64,000 nucleotides of DNA from Olivibacter sp. XZL3 (GTDB lineage: Bacteria > Bacteroidota > Bacteroidia > Sphingobacteriales > Sphingobacteriaceae), in contig NZ_SBJH01000006.1 in the NCBI RefSeq assembly GCF_004368405.1, positions 1 to 64,000 of the forward strand, read 5' to 3'. The notes below the pieces were generated by a model that had not been told where the DNA came from, did no database searches, and worked only from the letters and a program-made list of their open reading frames with translations. Position numbers and translations under genes: made by a program. Positions 9,103 through 17,799 of this stretch are shown piece after piece; positions within the stretch are counted from its first letter, which is position 1; the number at the start of each line of letters is the position of its first letter.

Positions 9103-9657
9103 ATGAAAACAGCAATCAAAAAAACAGAAGTCCGCAGGAATCCGCATACCACCATTATTGCGACCATGCAAGCTCCTATTGAGCAGGCGTTCGATTACAT
9201 CGCGCCGATTTACCTTCCACATATATTTCCCGGAACCGGGCCGATCGCCGGTATCGCAGGCACCAGCGTTGATGCTGGTTGGAACAAAGCGGGTCTGAGC
9301 AGGACGATCTATTTCACAGATGGCACGACCACCAAAGAGACCATGTTGCAATGGAATGCGCCAACACACTTTGCTTACAAGAACGAGGAATTTACCTCGC
9401 CAGCGCTTAAATACACGGCAATACGTGTCGAAGGCGAATGGTTCTTCACCAGGCTGGATGATAATACCACGAAGATCGAATGGACCTACAGGGCGATACC
9501 GAAGAACTTTCTCGCAAAGTTCTTCATCCGCTACGTGCTGATGCGCTTCATCACACGCATGCTGCAACAGGCGATGGACATTGCTAAACATGACCTTGAA
9601 ACAGGTGATTTGGCTGGTGCGCAATTCCCGCCCGTCCCCGTATCAACGATCGAGTAG
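9103..9657 (+). CDS. SRPBCC family protein
   Basis: The 184-residue protein has the START/Bet v1-like (SRPBCC) pattern. An N-terminal strand (HTTIIATMQAPIEQAFDYIAPIYLPHIFPG) is followed by beta strands (RTIYFTDGTTTKETMLQWNAPTHFAYKNEEF) and a long amphipathic C-terminal helix (FIRYVLMRFITRMLQQAMDIAKHDLE). Such proteins bind hydrophobic ligands in a central cavity. The ATG at 9103 is preferred over a TTG at 9055 because the upstream codons add no conserved structure. It is followed 107 bases later by a dehydrogenase on the same strand; both may answer to the palindromes upstream. Confidence 0.78.
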   Translation: MKTAIKKTEVRRNPHTTIIATMQAPIEQAFDYIAPIYLPHIFPGTGPIAGIAGTSVDAGWNKAGLSRTIYFTDGTTTKETMLQWNAPTHFAYKNEEFTSPALKYTAIRVEGEWFFTRLDDNTTKIEWTYRAIPKNFLAKFFIRYVLMRFITRMLQQAMDIAKHDLETGDLAGAQFPPVPVSTIE

Positions 9658-9764
9658 CCAGCGAGCAAATGAAAGATATGAGCGTGGTGCTTTAAATTTT
9701 ACTCCGTGGTCGGATCCGTCATAATTATTTCACACAATCTTTAGGTCTTAATAACAAAGCAAAA

Positions 9765-10487
9765 ATGAAAACAGTATTAATTACAGGAGCCAATAAAGGT
9801 ATTGGTCTTGAAACAGCAAAGCAATTATTACAAGCAGGATATAAGGTATTTATAGGCAGTCGTGATCAGAATCGCGGACAACAGGCGATCAGCGAATTGG
9901 AAGCCGTAGGTCATGCGGATGTGGAAATCGTAACGATTGATGTTACGGATCCGTACTCCGTGAAGCAAGCCGCTCAGGAGTTATCGTCAAAAATTGCTCA
10001 GCTCGATGTGTTGATCAACAATGCGGGCATAGCCGGTGATTTTCCACAGGATGCAAGTAATGTGACACAGGAAAATATTCGCAATGTGTTTGAGACCAAT
10101 TTTTTTGGTGTTATCCAGACCACTCAAGCTTTTCTTCCGTTGTTGAGAAAATCGGATGCACCTCGCATTGTCAATGTTTCCAGCGACCTCGGATCATTAG
10201 GCCGCCATAGCGATCCAAATTACGAGCATTATGATACCAAGCTGACAGCCTATTGCTCCAGCAAAACAGCGTTGAACGCTTACACGGTAATGCTGGCGTA
10301 TGAACTCAGGGGTACAAATTTTAAGGTCAACAGTGTGAATCCCGGATATACCAAGACGGATTTTAATTTCCATCAGGGACACAAGTCCATACCTGAAGGC
10401 GCCGCCCCGATAGTGCAATATGCCACAATAGGGAACGATGGCCCTACTGGTAGCTTCCTGAGCGATGATGGCGTAACACCGTGGTAA
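9765..10487 (+). CDS. SDR family oxidoreductase (carbonyl reductase type)
   Basis: The 240-residue protein shows TGANKGIG at residues 7-14, NNAGI near residue 85, Ser in NVSSDLG and YCSSK as the catalytic YxxxK. The GANKGIGLETAKQL start and the LPLLRKSDAPRIVNVSSDLGSL block resemble carbonyl-reductase-like SDRs. GSRD after the second strand favours NADP(H). It probably forms a unit with the SRPBCC gene before it and ends convergent to the hydrolase at 10518. Confidence 0.88.
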   Translation: MKTVLITGANKGIGLETAKQLLQAGYKVFIGSRDQNRGQQAISELEAVGHADVEIVTIDVTDPYSVKQAAQELSSKIAQLDVLINNAGIAGDFPQDASNVTQENIRNVFETNFFGVIQTTQAFLPLLRKSDAPRIVNVSSDLGSLGRHSDPNYEHYDTKLTAYCSSKTALNAYTVMLAYELRGTNFKVNSVNPGYTKTDFNFHQGHKSIPEGAAPIVQYATIGNDGPTGSFLSDDGVTPW

Positions 10488-10517
10488 TGATCATAGGTAG
10501 CCGGCCCTGAGATTTAG

Positions 10518-13169
10518 CTATAGGAGAATAAAGCTTGCTGGAGCATAGGCTCTAAGCTCAAATTCGAATTTGCCAGATATAATTTTTATCGGCTCCCCGA
10601 TTTTTTCTCCCCGCAAATCGACGGGTATTGCCTTTTGTGCTTTCAGCCCATTTGGTAATGTCGCGGTAATTTTTTCTGAAACCCCGGCTTGTTCCCATAC
10701 TCGTAAAACTGTTCCGTCGCCGTTTGGGTTTTTCCCGAATGCAGTAACCATTATGCCCTTTCTAGATAACTGAATGCCGGCAGCAGATGCCGGCAAATCG
10801 CCACCAGTAGTATTTATTAAAGCCGCTAAAAGCGGAGAGCGGGATTCTTCAGAAGGGGTAATAATAGACTGTTCATTATTAAAACGATCTGTAAACCACA
10901 AATTAATCCGTGCAGACCATGAACCTTCGATCCATTCGGTAAAATTGGTGCCCCACAGATTATTATATAGATTGACGAAAACATTGGTTTTTTTTGGGAT
11001 AAAATCCCCTGAATACTTCCATAATCCGGGTCTGTCGAGGCTGATTCCAGGTGCATCCGGTGTGGCAAGTCCGATTCCCTTTCCGTCCTTGTTAACTATA
11101 GACATACCTGAATTAAGGAAGAAATAATCAAAATTGCTTCCTTTAACAAAATCCCGGATGGGGTCTACTACGCCACCCAACCTTGCCAATTTAAATGTCG
11201 GATCGTTGACATGGAAGGGCAAACTTATCCAGCCCGCTTCTGGCCAAGGCTCAGCAGGCTTGCTATTGATATTCCAAAGGAGTTCGACAGTAGATGTATT
11301 TTTATATAAAGTTACTGTAATGCTATAATCGTGCGGCAGACTAGCGGACGCTGAAAACAGCATAGTAGCGGTTACGGAGGTCGCATTTTTTGAAAAAGCA
11401 ATTTTTGCGTTGTTTCCTTTCTCTGTTACATGTGGTTCATCCGTTAAATTCGGTCTGGTTAATTGTCCCCCGCCCCCTCTTTTTATGATGCTTTTAACGT
11501 AGCTGTCGGCATCGTCCTTACTAAAGCGTTCGTACAAATATTGACCAAATCCATATTCACTTTTTTTATCAACCATTTCCCTGCCTGATTTCTTTTCTAA
11601 AATCGAGCTTATACTTCCCTTGATTGGATCAAATTGTATCTTTACATATTCGTTCTCTATGGTATTGGTTGATTCATTGATCAAAAATTCGTTTCCAGAA
11701 TCTAATGGCACCTCATCGGTCAATATGTAGTTGCGATAACCTGAAGCTGGTATATCCTTCGCAACAAACTGAAGGATGTTTTTTTCATTCGAAACCGGTA
11801 TGATTTCACCTGTTTCAACATCCTTAACTGCCGTGCCTGGATTGGATGAACTATGCCCTTTAATGGTCACCAATCCACTTCTTTTCCAGGGCAGCGAATT
11901 ATAAACGAATATCCTTTTTCCTTCAACATTAACCTCTTGAGCCAATTCTCTTAATTGCCGGTTCAATGATGGCGTTACCATTTTATCAGCCGAAAACACG
12001 CGGTCTGCTTTTTCCTTCCATGACTTTTCAATGTCATCATACACGCCTTTTGCCCGTTGTATTTTAAATTCATCTCCGTAGCTCCATGTTCCATTTTTGC
12101 CATGACTCATAGCCATTCCAAATGTGTGCTCATCAAACAACAGATTGTTCGTATAGGCTTCTGTCAACAGATTTGAGATGTTATATCCTTTAGACGACCA
12201 TATATTATATAAGGTATTGAGTGACTCCAATGCAAAAAGATCTTTGCTAACTCTACGTGAGTCTTTAACCTCTCTAGGCATAGACATAAAACCATAGATC
12301 CATGTATCTGGCATATCGCCACGAACGACAGGTAATTTGGGGTTTTCTTTAATAATAGCATCATAAAAATCAGACATTCGTCCAATTCTGACTTTTGCAT
12401 TCGGTGCTTGTTTATGTACTTCTGCTAAGACTTTTTCAACAGTTTCAGGTGTTGGCGGTCCTGAGTTATCGCCATTTTGTACAATTGCCAGCCAGCTTTT
12501 ATATGGCCAGTTTGGAGGAGGAAGCAATGATGTGCCGTAACCTTTTTCCGAATACATCGTCATCAATTTTGAACCGTCTGGTCCTTCCCACCAGAATAAC
12601 GCCGGGACATCAGGAGATTTAAAAGCCCCGTTGCAACCGATTTGAAGGAACTTCACTCCGGCATGTGTTAAAAGTGTCGGTAACATCCAAGATTGACTGG
12701 GTATGTCCGACATTTTTGCATCATAAGGTAGAGGTAAACCATAGCGCCGTGAAATAGCAGACGAAATGTTCATACCGCGTACCAACATTTCAGGATCGCT
12801 GGACTCTGTCTGCATATTAAAAGGTAGGGCATGTGTTACAAAACGGCCTTTAACAAAAGCGTCCTGTACTTTAGAGCTGATTTGAGGTGAACTTTGATTG
12901 ATCATTTGACCCATAGGCCAGCCGGGAACTGTCCAGACAAATTGTTTTTCAGGAGTGAGCTCTTTGCTTTCTTCAATAATATTGAAAGTGCTTTCCATCA
13001 TAGAAGTACTATACTTTTCCACAACGGCTTGGGCAAAATCCGTATAACCGATGTCAAAATGTGTTTTAAATACGATAACAATTTCCCTGATAGAAGTATC
13101 TTTCTGTTTCTGAGCGAACAAGGTCGAGCTGGTAAAGAACAGCCAGCAAAGTAAAAAAGTCTGTTTCAT
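10518..13169 (-). CDS. Glycoside hydrolase, GH38/DUF5054-like
   Basis: The 883-residue protein has a signal peptide (cut near TLFAQ, about residue 19) and then IVIVFKTHFDIGYTDFAQAVVEKY. This is the form taken in DUF5054 proteins by the metal-binding HxDxG motif of GH38 alpha-mannosidases. SYGDEFKIQRAKGVYDD and a large C-terminal beta-sandwich region (about 480-880: ENEYVKIQFDPIKGSISSI onward) follow the GH38 layout. It is probably a periplasmic glycosidase. A SusD remnant sits directly upstream on the same strand, so the gene probably once belonged to a polysaccharide utilization locus. The substrate is unknown. Confidence 0.7.
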   Translation of the reverse strand: MKQTFLLCWLFFTSSTLFAQKQKDTSIREIVIVFKTHFDIGYTDFAQAVVEKYSTSMMESTFNIIEESKELTPEKQFVWTVPGWPMGQMINQSSPQISSKVQDAFVKGRFVTHALPFNMQTESSDPEMLVRGMNISSAISRRYGLPLPYDAKMSDIPSQSWMLPTLLTHAGVKFLQIGCNGAFKSPDVPALFWWEGPDGSKLMTMYSEKGYGTSLLPPPNWPYKSWLAIVQNGDNSGPPTPETVEKVLAEVHKQAPNAKVRIGRMSDFYDAIIKENPKLPVVRGDMPDTWIYGFMSMPREVKDSRRVSKDLFALESLNTLYNIWSSKGYNISNLLTEAYTNNLLFDEHTFGMAMSHGKNGTWSYGDEFKIQRAKGVYDDIEKSWKEKADRVFSADKMVTPSLNRQLRELAQEVNVEGKRIFVYNSLPWKRSGLVTIKGHSSSNPGTAVKDVETGEIIPVSNEKNILQFVAKDIPASGYRNYILTDEVPLDSGNEFLINESTNTIENEYVKIQFDPIKGSISSILEKKSGREMVDKKSEYGFGQYLYERFSKDDADSYVKSIIKRGGGGQLTRPNLTDEPHVTEKGNNAKIAFSKNATSVTATMLFSASASLPHDYSITVTLYKNTSTVELLWNINSKPAEPWPEAGWISLPFHVNDPTFKLARLGGVVDPIRDFVKGSNFDYFFLNSGMSIVNKDGKGIGLATPDAPGISLDRPGLWKYSGDFIPKKTNVFVNLYNNLWGTNFTEWIEGSWSARINLWFTDRFNNEQSIITPSEESRSPLLAALINTTGGDLPASAAGIQLSRKGIMVTAFGKNPNGDGTVLRVWEQAGVSEKITATLPNGLKAQKAIPVDLRGEKIGEPIKIISGKFEFELRAYAPASFILL

Positions 13170-13276
13170 CGTACTGTATATTGTATCTTATAAAGGGCAA
13201 GCAAATTGAGTAATTCAAAACAGGACAGGGAAATATTTCCCTATCCTGTTCATATTTATTGATATTTTCATATTGA

Positions 13277-13407
13277 TCAATATCCGGGGTTCCGATACAT
13301 TTTCTCGGGATCCAATTGATATTCGTCATAGGGCATCGGGAAACACTGGTCTTTGTGCCGACGTTGTTCAGGTTGGCCAGACCGTAATCGTTTTGGTTAA
13401 TAAGCAA
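13277..13407 (-). pseudogene. SusD/RagB C-terminal remnant
   Basis: On the minus strand the last codons read DQCFPMPYDEYQLDPEKMYRNPGY and stop at 13277, the classic C-terminus of a SusD-family lipoprotein. The upstream part NQNDYGLANLNNVGTK is in a different frame that joins it after a one-base shift near 13355. Nothing SusD-like continues beyond about 13407, so about 40 residues of a roughly 500-residue protein survive. Its place just ahead of the hydrolase gene fits a deleted PUL. Confidence 0.7.
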
Positions 13408-13831
13408 CGATTTCCTCTAAATCTTTTTTGTAAATACATATCAATACTTTGTGCTTTAAGTTAGGTGGGTATATCCTTTATACCCTTTATGTATACACAA
13501 AGTTATGTTATAAGTGTTATTTCGATATTAATTTTATATTAATCTAAGGTTGTATGTGTCATCCTTATCAATATAGAGAAGTTTTGCTAAGTATTTATGT
13601 TTATACATATTGATATACAAGGATGGGGTAACTTTGATAGCTCTTACAATTTGAAAGTATTGATATATATCTGCTTAAACTAAAAGAAATACTGTTCATA
13701 CTGAAAGCAGGAGATTTAGTGAGGTTCAATCGAAAAAATTCTTTGCATTTAAAATGGCTTCATTGTTGTCTAACAGGGTTGGTGTTCGGAAAGCCTCACT
13801 ACGATGAATAGGGGCTAAAAGTATAAGTTTT
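13408..13831. other. AT-rich intergenic, no gene seen
   Basis: The stretch is strongly AT-rich and holds no protein-like frame. Two related segments, ATCCTTATCAATAT near 13562 and its near inverse CATATTGATATACAAGGAT near 13607, could form a long-range hairpin. A short frame on the minus strand (KDLEEIVAY then stop, near 13410-13440) may be another gene remnant. Confidence 0.4.
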
Positions 13832-13937
13832 TGTCATTTCGAGCGAAGTGAAGCAAAGTCGAAAATCTATCATGTTGACTATGAGATTCTCTGTGTCCCC
13901 GAAGTCTCGGGCTTCGCCAGATGGCGAAGCGGACTTT
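13832..13937. repeat. Dispersed-repeat-like (REP/MITE-type) sequence with hairpin
   Basis: The segment beginning TGTCATTTCGAGCGAAGTGA and running to about 13868 resembles palindromic repeats scattered in many Bacteroidota genomes. It is followed by GCTTCGCCA-ga-TGGCGAAGC at 13911-13930, a perfect 9-base stem with a 2-base centre, and a T run. Copy number cannot be judged from this window, where it occurs once. Confidence 0.45.
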
Positions 13938-14130
13938 TTTAGACACCTCTTTGTATTTAAGCCGATAATTTTTGAAGCTCCTGTGGCGCTGTTAGGAAAG
14001 GCAAGTTTTGGCACTAATTATGGCCCGCTTTTATGCATTTCCTTTTTTATGTAACGCAGTTATATTGCATATCAAAGAGAATTTATCTAAGTTTGGCACA
14101 AAATTAATTAGATAAGCATCTAAATAGGTT

Positions 14131-14499
14131 TTGAGACGTCTTTGTACATATATTCTATTAGTCGCGTTGACGCTGCAATCATTTTATCGCAGTATCATGA
14201 CTGTGGAATATCAGATACATTTACCCGAGTATCTTGCGAAATGTATCAATAAGGATCGGCCTGAGCTCCATTGTAATGGTCAGTGTGTGCTAATGAAGAA
14301 AATAAGGGAAAAAGAGAAAGAGGAAACAAAAAAGAATTTAGTGGTATATGAATACAGTTCCCTCTACGTGCATAACGGACGCACTGTTTATACTATGCAG
14401 CAGCCGAAAGAAGAAACCTGTCAAAACCATTTTTCACCTTATCTGATCGATTACCGATTTAACTACCATACGTCTATATTTCGTCCTCCAATCAGCTAA
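14131..14499 (+). CDS. Small membrane-anchored protein with HCNGQC motif
   Basis: The 122-residue product has one N-terminal hydrophobic segment (YILLVALTLQSFYRSI) and then LAKCINKDRPELHCNGQCVLMKKIREKEKEETKK, a CxxxC-type cysteine motif followed by a charged helix. The start is TTG, since an in-frame stop precedes it and the next ATG would remove the membrane segment. I recognise it only as a small conserved Bacteroidota protein found near TonB receptors. The Cys pair and the copper-type genes downstream suggest a metal-handling role (inference). It is 335 bases from the next gene, so co-transcription is uncertain. Confidence 0.6.
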   Translation: MRRLCTYILLVALTLQSFYRSIMTVEYQIHLPEYLAKCINKDRPELHCNGQCVLMKKIREKEKEETKKNLVVYEYSSLYVHNGRTVYTMQQPKEETCQNHFSPYLIDYRFNYHTSIFRPPIS

Positions 14500-14834
14500 A
14501 CCCCTATCAGCGCGTAACTCAACGTGGGCTTGACACTGCTTATTATTTGGACCCAATTTCCTTCTTTTAGAACCGACTCGGAAAAGAACGTCCTTGCATG
14601 AAGAGGCTATGATAAGCGCGCGGCCGCGGGTTTCCAATCATTTTCACAAAAATATTCGTCAACAGCGATGAATTTCGGCGTGATTAAATAGTCATTTGAC
14701 CTAGTGTCTAATGATTATTTATTCACAGATTTTAAATGGCGCTTTTGTGGTCATGAACCCTTCAGGGTTTAATCGTCACAGAGCCCGACCTACGATAGGC
14801 AGGGCGCTAGCCAATGCAGAACAAAGATAAACAG
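14500..14834. other. Intergenic region with tandem hairpins
   Basis: No protein-like frame is present. Close to the lipoprotein start are two hairpins: AACCC-ttca-GGGTT (14756-14769), and GCCC-ga-CCTA-cga-TAGG-ca-GGGC (14783-14805), a two-part stem with a symmetric internal loop. A short GC-rich patch (GCGCGCGGCCGCGG, near 14617) stands out in otherwise AT-rich DNA. The hairpins could influence translation of the following gene or be a repeat relic. Confidence 0.4.
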
Positions 14835-15761
14835 ATGAACAGAATACTATTTTTCCTTACCACGGTATGCTTTACGGTAATGTCCTGTACCAAAGAAAAA
14901 ACGGATTACGAAGCGGAAATAGGTGCGGTGGTTACCGAACACGAGGAGTTCAAGGAAGCTGTGAGCATTCAGCATGACGGCTATGACATCCGTGTTGAGG
15001 TCTTGAACGGCACTTTCTATAAAGGATACAACGAAATCCGATTAAAGATTACGAACAGCCAGACCACGGAACAAGCTGATGTTTCTGCTGTAACGTTTCT
15101 CCCTATCAGGACGGATACGGATGGAAGTACAGGCTCGTGTCCGCATCAATACGATTTGGGAGACCGATCGAACGGCGATTATTTTTCCGGCTATTCCGTC
15201 TTTACCAGTGAAAGCAATGGAGATGAAAGTTGGGAATTATATATCGGCTTTACCATTGGTGGTCAAACCCATACGGTGAAGCAACATATCGCCGTTCAGG
15301 AGCAGCCCAACAAAAACTTGAATATGACGGCGTTTACGGGGAAAGACGATAAACAATATGTCATCGCTTTGATATCGCCGCAAAAGCCAAAAGTTGGTGA
15401 AAACGACTTGGTTGCCGGAATTTACAGATTCAATAAACCCCTCAATCCCTCATCCGGCAGTTTTCCAGACCCTTCCCAGTTTTTATACGAGGAGGTGCGC
15501 GGTTATACCTTGCAGTTAGATCCCCGGATGCCCGAGCCTTCCATGGGGAATCATTCTTCGCCCAATAACAAGGATTTAACGCAGCAAGGAGATGGTTTGT
15601 ATCACGGGCTTGTTAATTACACCATGACGGGAAACTGGACATTGAATCTCATCATGCTGAACCAAGACGGAAGAATCCTCAAAGGAACCGAAGTGCCGAC
15701 TGATTTTACACCGGGCGTTGAAGGAGCGAAAAGTGAACTGTATATTGATATTCTATTCTAA
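14835..15761 (+). CDS. Lipoprotein with YtkA/FixH-like domain
   Basis: From the ATG at 14835 the 308-residue protein begins with a lipoprotein signal (MNRILFFLTTVCFTVMSC). The in-frame ATG at 14814 would only add seven polar residues. Two beta-sandwich-like segments can be seen: YDIRVEVLNGTFYKGYNEIRLKIT...GSCPHQYD, and later PRMPEPSMGNHSSPN...GDGLYHGLVNYTMTGNWTLNLIML. The second matches the MP.MG...P...G.G.Y.G.V.F.M.G.W.L pattern of YtkA-like domains, often linked to copper. Met and His residues there could bind metal (inference). It ends one base before the TonB receptor, which indicates an operon. Confidence 0.72.
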   Translation: MNRILFFLTTVCFTVMSCTKEKTDYEAEIGAVVTEHEEFKEAVSIQHDGYDIRVEVLNGTFYKGYNEIRLKITNSQTTEQADVSAVTFLPIRTDTDGSTGSCPHQYDLGDRSNGDYFSGYSVFTSESNGDESWELYIGFTIGGQTHTVKQHIAVQEQPNKNLNMTAFTGKDDKQYVIALISPQKPKVGENDLVAGIYRFNKPLNPSSGSFPDPSQFLYEEVRGYTLQLDPRMPEPSMGNHSSPNNKDLTQQGDGLYHGLVNYTMTGNWTLNLIMLNQDGRILKGTEVPTDFTPGVEGAKSELYIDILF

Positions 15762-15762
15762 G

Positions 15763-17754
15763 ATGATGAAGAAGCTAAGTATTACCTTTTTCGTTCTTTT
15801 TCTTGGAATGAATGCTAAGGCGCAGACCGAGCCGGCCCAAAGCGACAGTACCAAGGTCCTTGAAGAGGTAGAAGTCACGGCTATTGCCAAGCGGAAAATT
15901 GAGACGGAGCTGAAAATGTCAGTTTCTGTGGACGAATTTTTAGCGTCTTCCGACAATATCAGTTTCATTAAACGTGGCGCCTATGCGTGGGAACCTTTGC
16001 TCAATAACATGAGTACGGAGCGCTCGACCGTTACCATCGATGGTATGCACATTTTTGGTGCTTGTACAGATAAAATGGATCCCGTCACTTCGTATGTTGA
16101 AAGCAACAACCTTTCTACCATCGATATCACCTCTGGTCAGGAAGGAAGTTTGCACGGGGCTACCGTTGCGGGAAGCATTGATCTGAAAAGGAAAAGTACG
16201 CCATTTGGCCTAGCAAGGAAATGGAGTGGTGCTTACCAAACGGGGTTTGAGTTTAATAACAAACAGTTTTTCAACCTCGGGAACCTCTCTTATTCAAGCG
16301 ATAAGTTTGTGGCAGATGGAAGCATCGCTTTTCGAAAAGCCGGTAATTATTACGATGGAAATAACGATGAAGTTCTCCATTCGCAATATAATAAATTCAA
16401 CAGCTCATTGGGGCTTGCGTATAAAACAAGTTCCTTGTCTTCGGTAAGGGTAGATGCCATCTTCGATATGGCAAAAGATGTAGGTTTCCCTGCACTTCCA
16501 ATGGATTTATGGCTTTCCCGGGCGATTATTACATCAGCCGCTTACAAGAAGTTATTTGAAGAAGGGCTGGTGAGGGCTTGGGATACGAAGCTTTATTTCA
16601 ATGCAATCGAACATTATATGGATGATACTAAGCGTCCTGAAAATCTGGTTCACATGGATATGCCGGGTTGGAGCACCACCTATGGACTGGTGTCTCGAGC
16701 CAATTTGAAAAGGGGCGAGTACAGCGGTGATATCCAGTTGAATGTGTACGAGAATCTATCTATTGCTGAAATGACCATGTATCCGCAGGACCGGAGTAAT
16801 AGGACGATGTTTGCGTATAGCTGGCCATGGGTTACAACGCGTTTTGCAGGACTTTCGATGAATAATTCATGGGATATTTCGGAAGCAAGCCGGTTGAACC
16901 TGGGAGGATCCTTAGGCTGGAATTACAATCGGTCCAAATATGTAGAGTTCAACTGGATTTTTCATCCCGGCACGCCACAGGAAAAAAACAGAATCTTGCC
17001 GGGTTTGCATGCTAGTTATCAGCTTAATATCAAGCAATTCGATTTTTCCGTGGGTGCAGGCTATGGGCATAGAGCACCCTCTGTTTCGGAAGGCTATGGG
17101 TATTATATCTATAACAGTTTTGACCGCTACGATTACATTGGAAATCCCGATTTGAAAAACGAGATTTCTTATGAAGCCAATGCGAGTGCCGGGTTCAGAA
17201 ACGAAAGAATGGGCATTGAAGCAACAGCAAACTATTTCCACATTCAGCATTATATCGTAGGAAGGATTTTAAGTTTGGGAAGTCCGATGAATTATCAATC
17301 GGTTGATGTGAAAGGCTACACTTCATTGAACTACGCTACACTTTTTAATATGGCGCTGAATGCAAACTATGATATTTTGCCACACTTACATTGGAAAGGA
17401 ACGCTTAGGTATGCTCGAGCAACGGACGACAAAGGGGGGAATCTGCCGTTCATTCGTCCGCTGAGCTATCAGACGTCCCTTCATTTTATGCATAGGGAAT
17501 TTGGTGTTCAAACGTCGCTGAATGGCGATTTCGCACATGACGACTATAGTCCCGAATATGGCGAAGACCTAACGCCGGCGTATAGCATTTGGAATATCTC
17601 TGCCGATTATACAATCAGCTTCAAAAATTTTAAAACGGTCTTGCAGGTTGGCGCGGAAAACCTTTTCAACAAGTATTACAGCACTTATGCTGATTGGGGC
17701 AACATCCCAAGAATGGGGCGTAATATTTTCACTTCTATGAAATTCAGTTTTTAG
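15763..17754 (+). CDS. TonB-dependent receptor, OprC/NosA-like copper type
   Basis: The 663-residue outer-membrane receptor has a signal peptide (cut near AKAQ, residue 21), a TonB-box-like start (VLEEVEVTAIAKRK), a plug domain and a barrel ending in F. The plug contains GACTDKMDPVTSYVE with Cys101 and Met105 (CxxxM). The barrel contains NAIEHYMDD with His284 and Met286 (HxM). In Pseudomonas OprC a CxxxM plus HxM set in equivalent sequence contexts binds copper, so copper uptake is a well-grounded prediction. The ATG at 15763 is chosen because it gives a clean signal peptide one base after the lipoprotein stop. MbnP- and MbnH-like genes follow. Confidence 0.85.
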   Translation: MMKKLSITFFVLFLGMNAKAQTEPAQSDSTKVLEEVEVTAIAKRKIETELKMSVSVDEFLASSDNISFIKRGAYAWEPLLNNMSTERSTVTIDGMHIFGACTDKMDPVTSYVESNNLSTIDITSGQEGSLHGATVAGSIDLKRKSTPFGLARKWSGAYQTGFEFNNKQFFNLGNLSYSSDKFVADGSIAFRKAGNYYDGNNDEVLHSQYNKFNSSLGLAYKTSSLSSVRVDAIFDMAKDVGFPALPMDLWLSRAIITSAAYKKLFEEGLVRAWDTKLYFNAIEHYMDDTKRPENLVHMDMPGWSTTYGLVSRANLKRGEYSGDIQLNVYENLSIAEMTMYPQDRSNRTMFAYSWPWVTTRFAGLSMNNSWDISEASRLNLGGSLGWNYNRSKYVEFNWIFHPGTPQEKNRILPGLHASYQLNIKQFDFSVGAGYGHRAPSVSEGYGYYIYNSFDRYDYIGNPDLKNEISYEANASAGFRNERMGIEATANYFHIQHYIVGRILSLGSPMNYQSVDVKGYTSLNYATLFNMALNANYDILPHLHWKGTLRYARATDDKGGNLPFIRPLSYQTSLHFMHREFGVQTSLNGDFAHDDYSPEYGEDLTPAYSIWNISADYTISFKNFKTVLQVGAENLFNKYYSTYADWGNIPRMGRNIFTSMKFSF

Positions 17755-17799
17755 AAAAGTAAATGAGAATTAAAAAGTAACAATTAAAAAGTAAAAAAA

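Noticed and set aside
9088-9624. Long minus-strand frame opposite the SRPBCC gene
   Set aside because: It is the complementary shadow of a well-supported gene and shows no domain. The same applies to long antisense frames at 5103-5471, 38943-39383 and 46378-46821.
13799-14054. Short frames on both strands around the GCTTCGCCA hairpin
   Set aside because: They translate an inverted-repeat element and its flanks; both strands are open because of the palindrome.
14756-14805. Cobalamin riboswitch before the lipoprotein gene
   Set aside because: The AGGCAGGGCGC stretch does not match the B12 box and the rest of the aptamer is missing; only simple hairpins are present.
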